A stretch of 5,761 nucleotides of DNA, taken from Clostridia bacterium (GTDB lineage: Bacteria > Bacillota > Clostridia > Oscillospirales > CAG-272). The stretch is from NCBI GenBank assembly GCA_017631215.1, contig JAGBTR010000310.1, positions 1 to 5,761 on the forward strand, written 5' to 3'. Each line of letters starts with the position of its first letter. Position 1 is the first letter of the stretch. Below the pieces are notes generated by a model. It was given only the letters and a program-made list of their open reading frames with translations, ran no database searches and was not told the origin of the DNA. Made by a program: the position numbers and the translations under genes. Shown one piece after another: positions 1-5,342 of this stretch.

Positions 1-26
1 CCCACCGCACAGCAAATCACGGTGGG
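1..26 (-). terminator. Probable intrinsic terminator of the zinc-ribbon gene, cut by the window edge
   Basis: A 7-bp perfect inverted repeat, CCCACCG at 1-7 and CGGTGGG at 20-26 with a 12-nt loop, begins 11 nt past the stop codon of the zinc-ribbon gene on its transcribed strand. The position and GC-rich stem suit an intrinsic terminator. The T-tract that should follow lies outside the window, and the stem may extend there too, so the call is provisional. Confidence 0.55.
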
Positions 27-37
27 GATGCTTGGGA

Positions 38-712
38 TCAATCCTGCTCGACGGTCAAGTCGAGGCTGTCGCTGTTGAGAAAGGCGTGAGCCGAAAGCCC
101 CGAATCGGTCGGGATCAGGCGGGAGGCACCGCAAGCTGAGCAGCTGACCAGCACGCCGTCGTCGCGGATATCGACGTCATAGGTGTGCCCCTCGTCGCGC
201 GAGGTGCAGTGGCATTTGATCTTGCCCTCCTCGTCCAGGTCGCGAATGACGAACATCACAATATCCAGCACCTGCGGATCGGTCGGGAATCGCTCGTCCT
301 CGGGACGACCGCTCGCCTCGCTCAACTCACGGAAGTCGGAAAAGCCGTTTTGCTCCAGCAGATCGAGCAGCTCCAGCTCGGCGCGCGACATCTCGGCCTT
401 GACGTGGTTTTCCTCTCCCACACAGCACAGATCGATGTCGGTGTACGGGCAAGGCATACAAAACAGCTCCTTGCCAAACAGCAGCGACTTATTCAGCGTA
501 AACTGGTGCGGTGCCGGACAAAGCATACAAGGCACCGTCAATCTCACGCGGCCGTCGCCGCTATTGACCAAAACCAGCTCGCTCTCGCCGCAGCTGCACT
601 TGAGCTTGAGCATATCTGCCGTCAGCGAAAACACGTTGAGTCCGCTAAAGACCGCCGCACCGCATTTGGGACAGCGGTAAGCAAGCGTCGTGTTGTTGGT
701 ATCCAAAACCAT
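38..712 (-). CDS. Cysteine-rich protein with three predicted zinc ribbons, function unknown
   Basis: This is an intact 224-residue soluble protein that I cannot assign to a named family with confidence; a CpXC-like zinc-ribbon protein is one possibility. Three cysteine-pair sets are visible: C14/C17 (CPKCG) with C39/C41, C62/C65 with C85/C88 (followed by C96-C97), and C167/C169 with C191/C194 (CSACG). Each resembles a zinc ribbon with knuckles about 20-24 residues apart. A predominantly helical, charged segment (about 104-163) separates the second and third sets. There is no signal peptide or membrane segment. The start at 712 is chosen because AGAAAGGA lies 8 nt upstream and the CPKC motif follows closely; a start at 766 is open but lacks support. 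The gene stands alone between two terminator-like hairpins. Metal binding is inferred from the cysteine pattern only; nucleic-acid or protein binding are both possible. Confidence 0.85.
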   Translation of the reverse strand: MVLDTNNTTLAYRCPKCGAAVFSGLNVFSLTADMLKLKCSCGESELVLVNSGDGRVRLTVPCMLCPAPHQFTLNKSLLFGKELFCMPCPYTDIDLCCVGEENHVKAEMSRAELELLDLLEQNGFSDFRELSEASGRPEDERFPTDPQVLDIVMFVIRDLDEEGKIKCHCTSRDEGHTYDVDIRDDGVLVSCSACGASRLIPTDSGLSAHAFLNSDSLDLTVEQD

Positions 713-834
713 ATCGTCGTTCCTTTCTGTCGCACGGACGGGGCTCGCCCCCGCGCTTATAGTCAACGGTGTCTATTTCTCATCCTATGCCGCTCGGGAG
801 TATTTTGTCCGTCGGCGGACACCGTTATTCGCAG
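713..834 (-). promoter_or_regulatory. Leader and possible promoter region of the zinc-ribbon gene
   Basis: This gap lies between the terminator of the foldase gene and the zinc-ribbon start. On the minus strand TATAAG at 756-761 is a fair -10 box, but the hexamer 17 bp upstream (GATGAG, 779-784) is a poor -35, so the promoter is uncertain. Two arms of a 9-bp perfect inverted repeat, AACGGTGTC at 765-773 and its complement at 818-826, bracket the possible -35. A short GC hairpin, CGGGG at 749-753 and CCCCG at 739-743, lies just upstream of the ribosome binding site (AAAGGA). Confidence 0.3.
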
Positions 835-873
835 AAAAGGGGTCGCCGCACTCTCGGCGTGCGAGCGACCCCT
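835..873 (-). terminator. Intrinsic terminator after the SurA/PrsA-like gene
   Basis: On the minus strand, 15 nt past the foldase stop, AGGGGTCGC (873-865) pairs with GCGACCCCT (846-838). After a single bulged T, CGCAC (863-859) pairs with GTGCG (851-847) around a 7-nt loop. The 14-bp stem is followed by TTTTCTG. The T-tract is short (four, one of them in the stem), but the stem is very stable. No T-tract follows on the plus strand, so it is directional. Confidence 0.85.
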
Positions 874-888
874 GTCCTTTGAGGCAAC

Positions 889-2580
889 TTACATATTGAC
901 CTTTGCGACGACAGCGTCGTTGATGGTAACAACGTGCGTCTTGGACGCCTCATCGTACCACTCGGTCACCTGCTCGGAGACCATCGCATCGCGGCAAGCG
1001 ATATACCACTCGGCAGGACCGATCTCATCAACGTAAACGATGACGTAGAACTCCTTGTCCTCGTAGGTGTAGGTGATCTGCGTGTAGTCACCGGCCTTGC
1101 GGTCATCGGTGAACAGCCAAGCATCCAGCTCGTCAACGCCCGTGCTACCCAGAGCAGCCTCCTCAAGCGTCGTGCAAGCGGACTTCTTCTCATAGGACTC
1201 GCCCAGCTTGAGCAGGCCCTCCGAGGTGAGGTCGCCGTTGGTCTCAAACAGCGTCAGTGCAGCCTTGGCGTCAGCCTCGGTGTAGCTGCCCTCCTCCATC
1301 AGGAGGTAGGTGAAGTTACGCGTGGTAGCTTCCTTGCGAGCGGGCTCGGCAACGAGCATATAGACCGTGATGGCGTAGTCGCCGTCGGCATCCTTGGAAT
1401 CGTCCACGACCTCAAAGGTCTCGCCGACCTTCGCGGCAGCGGCGCCGTCCTTACCGAAGATCCAAGCACCCAGATCGGTGTCGGTCGTGTAAGCGACGTC
1501 CTCGGTCAGGATGGACGCCAGAGCGGTCTCGGCGTCGGCAGCAGCCTTCTCCTCGATGCGACCCATAGCCTCCTCAGCCTTAGCCTCGTCGGTTTCAGCG
1601 GTCGACTCGCTCACATACTGATCGTAGTACTGATCGGTGTAGGTCTCCTTCGCAAGCGTTGCCACGTAGGACTTCAGATACTCGCGGAACTCCTCCTCGG
1701 TCTTGCAAGCCAGCAGCTTGTCAGCAGCGGCGCGGATGGCATCCTTGTCCGAAGCATAGAGCTCGTCTGCATTCTCTGCGTCGTCATTCTTATCGGCAAC
1801 GAGCTTGTAGGAGATATAATCAGCGTAGAGATAATCGTTCTTGTTCTCATTGTAGAACGCCGTGACCGACTCCTCCGTCGAAGCGTCGAAGAAGCCATTC
1901 TGGACGGTCTCTGCGTACTTTGCCGACAGCTGGGTCAGCTCAAGTGCGCGGCGAATATCCTTCTCGCGGACACCCTTGCCGTAATTGTTGGCAAGATAGC
2001 TGTTGAAGGACACACCGTACAGCTCGGCATAAGCGCCGATCATCTCGATGTTCTGGTCGATGGCGGCGTAATCGTCGTCATCCAGCTTGACACCGGCCTC
2101 CTTAGCGGCCTGTGCGTAAACGAGCTGCTGCTCGACCTGGGTCTTTGCCATATCGGCAAAATACTCGAACCAAGTCTGACCCGACTCCTCGTCATAGACC
2201 TGATCCTTCAGGCTGACGTTGGGATCGATGCCCATATACTTGTACACGTCGATGCTCGACGAGGACGACATCATAGACGAGTAAATCTCGTACAGATAGT
2301 TCACGTAATTGGAGTACGAGGAGTAAACGTAATACGTCATCATCGCGCCGTTGACCTCATAGTCCTCCGACTCTGCAGCCGTCTGAGAGCGCATGATCAC
2401 GCCACCGTTGGTCAGCGCGTTGCCGATCAGAACAACGACCACCATCACGAGGATCAGTGCGGCCAGCAGCGGTCCGACGATCGCAGACGCCCAGTTGCTC
2501 TTCTTTTTCTTCACGTACTTTTCGGGGTTGAGGGCCTTATCCTCTGCCCGCTCTTGTCTGTTTCTGTTTCCTTTTCCCAT
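889..2580 (-). CDS. Membrane-anchored SurA/PrsA-like foldase with two degenerate parvulin-like repeats
   Basis: The 563-residue protein has a basic cytoplasmic start (1-30, ending YVKKKKSN), one membrane segment (about 32-53) and a long acidic, tyrosine-rich extracytoplasmic part. There is no lipobox cysteine, so it is membrane-spanning rather than a PrsA-type lipoprotein. Residues about 70-226 resemble the helical SurA N-terminal chaperone domain (DYEVNGAMMTYY). Two parvulin-like units follow, about 255-411 and 421-520. Each has an opening strand (YISYKLVA; NFTYLLM), helices, an AW[IL]F motif (LGAWIF at 370, LDAWLF at 485) and a final strand. Both lack the histidines of active parvulins; the whole protein has one histidine, at 549. 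It therefore probably acts as a chaperone for exported proteins rather than as a prolyl isomerase (inference). The ATG at 2580 is preferred because AAGGTGG sits 8 nt upstream; the GTG four codons earlier overlaps that site. Confidence 0.85.
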   Translation of the reverse strand: MGKGNRNRQERAEDKALNPEKYVKKKKSNWASAIVGPLLAALILVMVVVVLIGNALTNGGVIMRSQTAAESEDYEVNGAMMTYYVYSSYSNYVNYLYEIYSSMMSSSSSIDVYKYMGIDPNVSLKDQVYDEESGQTWFEYFADMAKTQVEQQLVYAQAAKEAGVKLDDDDYAAIDQNIEMIGAYAELYGVSFNSYLANNYGKGVREKDIRRALELTQLSAKYAETVQNGFFDASTEESVTAFYNENKNDYLYADYISYKLVADKNDDAENADELYASDKDAIRAAADKLLACKTEEEFREYLKSYVATLAKETYTDQYYDQYVSESTAETDEAKAEEAMGRIEEKAAADAETALASILTEDVAYTTDTDLGAWIFGKDGAAAAKVGETFEVVDDSKDADGDYAITVYMLVAEPARKEATTRNFTYLLMEEGSYTEADAKAALTLFETNGDLTSEGLLKLGESYEKKSACTTLEEAALGSTGVDELDAWLFTDDRKAGDYTQITYTYEDKEFYVIVYVDEIGPAEWYIACRDAMVSEQVTEWYDEASKTHVVTINDAVVAKVNM

Positions 2581-2617
2581 CTTCGGGTCCACCTTTTTCT
2601 TTTCTTATTTTTATGTA

Positions 2618-2641
2618 GAGTCAACGCACGTGCGTCAACTC
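2618..2641 (-). repeat. 24-bp near-perfect palindrome in the leader of the SurA/PrsA-like gene
   Basis: The centre is a 12-bp perfect palindrome, ACGCACGTGCGT (2624-2635). GAGT (2618-2621) and ACTC (2638-2641) extend the symmetry on both sides, separated from the core only by a two-base CA mismatch on each side. Twenty of 24 bases obey dyad symmetry. GTCAAC also occurs twice in direct orientation at 2620-2625 and 2634-2639. It lies just downstream of the predicted start of transcription, where it could be a repressor operator or, in RNA, a 5' hairpin with an ACGU loop. Confidence 0.7.
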
Positions 2642-2654
2642 AAAATCACCTATC

Positions 2655-2660
2655 ATTATA
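2655..2660 (-). promoter_or_regulatory. Probable -10 box of the SurA/PrsA-like gene
   Basis: The minus strand reads TATAAT, a perfect vegetative -10 box, in a markedly AT-rich gap. The -35 is weak: no good hexamer lies 16-18 bp upstream, and TTCAAA is 20 bp away. A-rich tracts further upstream might compensate. Transcription would start near 2648, giving a leader of about 68 nt that includes the palindrome at 2618-2641. No convincing terminator for RNase J lies in this gap, so read-through from upstream is also possible. Confidence 0.5.
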
Positions 2661-2749
2661 TCGTATTTGCGTGATATTATTTTGAACCATTTATGAACAA
2701 ATTCGAAACTTTTCTTGTTTTTAGTCAAATTTGATCAAAAAAGCACGCT

Positions 2750-4735
2750 TTACACGTCCATAATGACGGGCAGGATCATCGGCTTGCGCTTGGTCTTGGC
2801 GTAGAGGAAGCGCGTCATATCGTCCTTGACCCGCTTTTTCAGCGCGGTGCGGTCAAAGTATTTGCCCGACGAACGGAGCGAATCGTTGATGGCATTCAGC
2901 GCGACGGCGCGCACCTCGTCCATCAGCGTCTCGGACTCGCGGACGTACACGAAGCCGCGCGAGACGATGTCGGGACCCGACAGCAGCTGCTTGTTATGCT
3001 CGTCCAGCGTAGCGACCACAACGATGAGGCCGTCCTGCGCCAGATGCAAGCGGTCACGCAGCACGATGTTGCCCACGTCGCCCACGCCGTAGCCGTCGAC
3101 CAGCACGCGTCCCGAGGGGATATCCTCCTGCGTAAAGCGCGCGCCCTTGCGGTCGATCTCCAGCACGCGGCCGATGTCCGACACGAAAATGTTCTTGCTC
3201 TCCATACCCATATACAGTGCGATGTCGCGGTTGGCGGTCAGATGACGGTACTCGCCGTGAATGGGCATATAATACTTCGGCTTGGTCAGCGCCATCATCA
3301 GCTTGATCTCCTCCTGGCAGGCGTGACCCGACACGTGGACGGCGACCGCCGCCTCGTGCATCACCTTGATGCCCGTGCGCGTCAGCTCGTTGATGACACG
3401 ACCGACCAGCTTTTCGTTGCCGGGAATGGCGCTGGCAGACAGCACGACCAGATCGTTCTGTCCCAGCGTGATCTGCGAATGGTCGGAATAGGCCATGCGG
3501 TAGAGTGCCGACATAGGCTCACCCTGCGAGCCCGTCGTGACGATGGTCAGCTCCTCGGGGCGATAGCGCTTGATATCGGCAACGTCGATCAGCACGCCGC
3601 TCGGCACGTTCATATAGCCCAGCTCGACCGCCGCACCGACGATGTTGGTCATACTGCGACCCGTCACGGCGACCTTGCGACCGTGGCGTGCGCTGGTGTC
3701 GATGATCTGCTGGACGCGGTGGACGTTGGACGAGAAGGTCGCGATGACCAATCTCTTATCCTTGTGCTTGCTGAAAATATACTCCAGCGACTCGCCGACC
3801 TTTCGCTCGGAGGGCGTGAAGCCCGGTCGCTCGGCGTTGGTCGACTCGCACATCAGCAGCAGCACGCCCTCGCGTCCCAGCTCGCCAAATCGGGTCAGAT
3901 CCATCATCTCACCCTCGATGGGCGAGGTGTCGAGCTTGAAGTCGCCCGTGTGGATGACGTTACCCAGCGGCGTCTTGATGCACAGCGCGCAGGCGTCTGC
4001 GATGGAGTGGTTGACGCGAATAAATTCAACGCTCATACAGCCCGCGCCGATGACGTCGCCCGCCTTGACCTCGCACAGCTGCGGCGTATGCGCCAGCACG
4101 TGCTCCTCCAGCTTGTTCTTGATGATGCCCAGCGTCAATCTCGTGCCGTAGATGGGCGGGTTGATCGAGCGCAGTGCGTAGGGAATGGCTCCGATGTGAT
4201 CCTCGTGACCGTGCGTCAGGAAAATACCGCGCACGCGGTCGCGATGCTCCTCGAGATAGGTGATGTCGGGGATGACCAGATCGATGCCGGGCATATCCTC
4301 ATCGGGAAAGCCCATACCGCAATCGACCACGATGATGTCGTCACCGCACTCGATGGCGGTGATGTTTTTACCGACCTCGCTGAGTCCTCCCAGCGGAATG
4401 ATGCGCAGCTTGGCATTGGGATCGGCCTTGACACGCACCTCACTTGTAGAGCGCGTCTTGCGCGTGCTTTGCGTATCGCGTGCGTGGGTCTGCTTTTCCC
4501 GACGGGGCGTGCTCTGGGGTGCCGCCGTCTTGGGCGACTCGGCCGACGGATTCTTTTGCATCTTACCCTTGCGCTGATGCTTGGGGGCGGTCGATTCGGT
4601 CGCGGCGCTCTTGGACGCCGTCTCGGCTTCTGCCGCGCTCTTGCCCTTGGTCTGCGGACGGCGTGCCGTATTCTGACGGCGACGACCGTGCGACGGGGAT
4701 GCGGCTTGATCGGTCTTTTTCATTTCTTTCACCAT
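2750..4735 (-). CDS. rnj: Ribonuclease J (metallo-beta-lactamase/beta-CASP RNase)
   Basis: RNase J enzymes combine 5'-to-3' exonuclease and endonuclease activity and act in mRNA decay and RNA maturation in the cytoplasm, often with degradosome partners. This 661-residue protein has all key motifs: HGHEDH at 175-180, metal ligands H243 and D265 (HTGDFK), the TGSQGEP segment at 401, the phosphate-binding HVSGH at 467-471, and H493 in PIHGEY. The order is a basic low-complexity tail (1 to about 105), split beta-lactamase domain, inserted beta-CASP domain (about 297-430), beta-lactamase return, and C-terminal domain (about 535-661). Bacillus J1 is about 555 residues; the excess is the N-terminal tail. 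The ATG at 4735 follows AAAGGAG by about 10 nt. The frame is open upstream, so a start at ATG 4864 (704 residues) cannot be excluded. A dedicated promoter and long leader precede it. Only one rnj is visible here, so J1 versus J2 cannot be decided. Confidence 0.97.
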   Translation of the reverse strand: MVKEMKKTDQAASPSHGRRRQNTARRPQTKGKSAAEAETASKSAATESTAPKHQRKGKMQKNPSAESPKTAAPQSTPRREKQTHARDTQSTRKTRSTSEVRVKADPNAKLRIIPLGGLSEVGKNITAIECGDDIIVVDCGMGFPDEDMPGIDLVIPDITYLEEHRDRVRGIFLTHGHEDHIGAIPYALRSINPPIYGTRLTLGIIKNKLEEHVLAHTPQLCEVKAGDVIGAGCMSVEFIRVNHSIADACALCIKTPLGNVIHTGDFKLDTSPIEGEMMDLTRFGELGREGVLLLMCESTNAERPGFTPSERKVGESLEYIFSKHKDKRLVIATFSSNVHRVQQIIDTSARHGRKVAVTGRSMTNIVGAAVELGYMNVPSGVLIDVADIKRYRPEELTIVTTGSQGEPMSALYRMAYSDHSQITLGQNDLVVLSASAIPGNEKLVGRVINELTRTGIKVMHEAAVAVHVSGHACQEEIKLMMALTKPKYYMPIHGEYRHLTANRDIALYMGMESKNIFVSDIGRVLEIDRKGARFTQEDIPSGRVLVDGYGVGDVGNIVLRDRLHLAQDGLIVVVATLDEHNKQLLSGPDIVSRGFVYVRESETLMDEVRAVALNAINDSLRSSGKYFDRTALKKRVKDDMTRFLYAKTKRKPMILPVIMDV

Positions 4736-4785
4736 AAAAATCGTTCTCCTTTCTATATTCTCGTATGTATCACTGTTACAGAGAG

Positions 4786-4810
4786 GCGCGCGACACCGTT
4801 TCGGGCGCGC
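4786..4810 (-). repeat. GC-rich stem-loop in the RNase J leader
   Basis: GCGCGC at 4805-4810 pairs with GCGCGC at 4786-4791. Inside the loop CCG (4802-4804) can pair with CGG (4796-4798) around AAA. It follows the T-run directly, so the T's lie on its 5' side and it is not itself a terminator in the direction of rnj. It contains AACGGTGTC (4792-4800), a 9-mer also found upstream of the zinc-ribbon gene. Confidence 0.55.
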
Positions 4811-4858
4811 AAAAAAGCAAGCCGGAGCACGGTCGAAAAAAAGACCGCACGCAGGCTC
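4811..4858 (-). terminator. Terminator-like hairpin inside the RNase J leader (possible attenuator)
   Basis: On the minus strand GTGCGGTC (4850-4843) pairs with GACCGTGC (4834-4827) around a loop of seven T's and a C. After a short interrupted stretch GAGCC (4858-4854) pairs with GGCTT (4823-4819). In all there are 14 pairs, three of them G-U. The sequence then reads GC and six T's (4816-4811). It lies downstream of the consensus promoter and upstream of rnj, so transcripts initiating there must pass it. A decaying terminator of the upstream operon is the other reading. Confidence 0.55.
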
Positions 4859-4942
4859 TTTCATCCTCTTTTCCTTCATGAAGCGCGGCGAGTGGGCCGC
4901 GGTGCCCATTGGCGTCAAACGATCACAACGCACGCGGGCGAT

Positions 4943-4976
4943 CCGACGGAACGGTCAGCATCCTCCGTTCGGTCGG
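4943..4976 (-). repeat. Stem-loop near the 5' end of the RNase J leader
   Basis: CCGAC (4976-4972) pairs with GTCGG (4947-4943). After one C-C mismatch GAACGG (4970-4965) pairs with CCGTTC (4954-4949), closing a 10-nt loop AGGATGCTGA. The loop and stem edge carry GGAGG directly followed by ATG. It begins about 20 nt after the predicted transcription start. Confidence 0.7.
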
Positions 4977-5001
4977 GACACGAACACAAAACAGTACCTA
5001 T

Positions 5002-5030
5002 ATTATACACCATATCGCCCGTTTTGTCAA
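5002..5030 (-). promoter_or_regulatory. Perfect consensus vegetative promoter for RNase J
   Basis: The minus strand has TTGACA at 5030-5025 and TATAAT at 5007-5002, separated by exactly 17 bp. Both hexamers match the sigma-A consensus in full. Transcription should start near 4995. The -35 begins 6 nt after the stop of the small upstream gene, so rnj can be expressed independently of the spm operon. Confidence 0.93.
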
Positions 5031-5036
5031 TACCCC

Positions 5037-5300
5037 TCACAGCAGCGCGGGCAGAGCGACCGCCAGCGCGAGAGCTGCCCCCAGCACAAGCCCCACAAAA
5101 AAGGCGGTCACGCGCCGCATCCGACGGCGGCGAGGCGTCCGCATACATTCGTCGAGAATGCGATTGGCCTCTGCCAGCATCGTCGGCTCGGCCTCGTCCG
5201 TCAGCCTCTGTCCGTCACGCAATACGAAATGCGCCTCCTCATAATACCGATTGCCCGCGGTCTTGACGACCACCATTTGCTTTTGCGTTCCCTTCACCAT
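5037..5300 (-). CDS. Small tail-anchored protein of unknown function (MVKG-type)
   Basis: The 87-residue product starts MVKGTQKQMVVVKT and continues with YYEEAHFVLRDG. It then has a probable helix (about 40-53), a cluster of arginines (RRRRMRR at 57-63) and a single hydrophobic segment (64 to about 86) reaching the C-terminus. That layout predicts a C-tail membrane anchor with the first 60 residues in the cytoplasm. From memory, small Clostridia proteins with an MVKG start and an F/YEEAxF motif occur near RNase J genes, with no function known to me. The ATG at 5300 is chosen because GGAGG lies 5 nt upstream and MVKG matches the remembered family start. ATG 5303 and GTG 5315 are too close to or upstream of that site; GTG 5297 has good spacing but would lose the initial M. 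It is 42 bp after spmB with no terminator between, so co-transcription is likely. Confidence 0.8.
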   Translation of the reverse strand: MVKGTQKQMVVVKTAGNRYYEEAHFVLRDGQRLTDEAEPTMLAEANRILDECMRTPRRRRMRRVTAFFVGLVLGAALALAVALPALL

Positions 5301-5342
5301 CATCACCTCCGCCACGTTTGCGCTGTCAGTATCGACCCTTTG

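Larger units (their letters stand above)
4736..4995 (-). promoter_or_regulatory. Long structured 5' leader of RNase J
   Basis: From the predicted transcription start near 4995 the leader runs about 260 nt to the RNase J ATG. Four stem-loops can be drawn on the minus strand: 4943-4976, 4884-4901 (CGCGGC/GCCGCG, which competes with TGGGC/GCCCA at 4893-4908), the terminator-like 4811-4858, and 4786-4810 (GCGCGC/GCGCGC with an inner CCG/CGG). A typical leader is a few tens of bases, so this amount of structure suggests regulation or processing. It matches no riboswitch class that I recognise. Confidence 0.6.

Noticed and set aside
713..766. Upstream extension of the zinc-ribbon protein to a start at 766
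   Set aside because: The start at 712 has a ribosome binding site at good spacing and lies just before the first zinc motif; the extra 18 residues have no support and overlap the candidate promoter.
934..2685. Long open frame on the plus strand opposite the SurA/PrsA-like gene
   Set aside because: The minus-strand protein has a clear membrane segment, repeats, ribosome binding site and terminator. The plus-strand frame has none of these and crosses the foldase promoter region.
2725..2739. Overlapping palindromes TCAAATTTGA and TTTGATCAAA as an operator
   Set aside because: In such AT-rich DNA short palindromes are expected by chance, and they lie about 70 bp upstream of the -10 box.
2734..2749. 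T6 run right after the RNase J stop as an intrinsic terminator
   Set aside because: The preceding bases can form only a 4-bp AAAG/CTTT stem. The neighbouring overlapping palindromes TTTGATCAAA and TCAAATTTGA are AT-only or nearly so and too weak; no convincing terminator.
4736..4995. T-box or known riboswitch upstream of RNase J
   Set aside because: I looked for a T-box TGGNACC-type motif and known metabolite aptamer signatures by eye and saw none; the structure does not resemble a class I know.
2996..5266. Long open frame on the plus strand opposite RNase J (about 750 codons)
   Set aside because: It mirrors a GC-biased coding region, has no recognisable domains, lacks a ribosome binding site and is rich in arginine, aspartate and histidine, typical of an antisense shadow.
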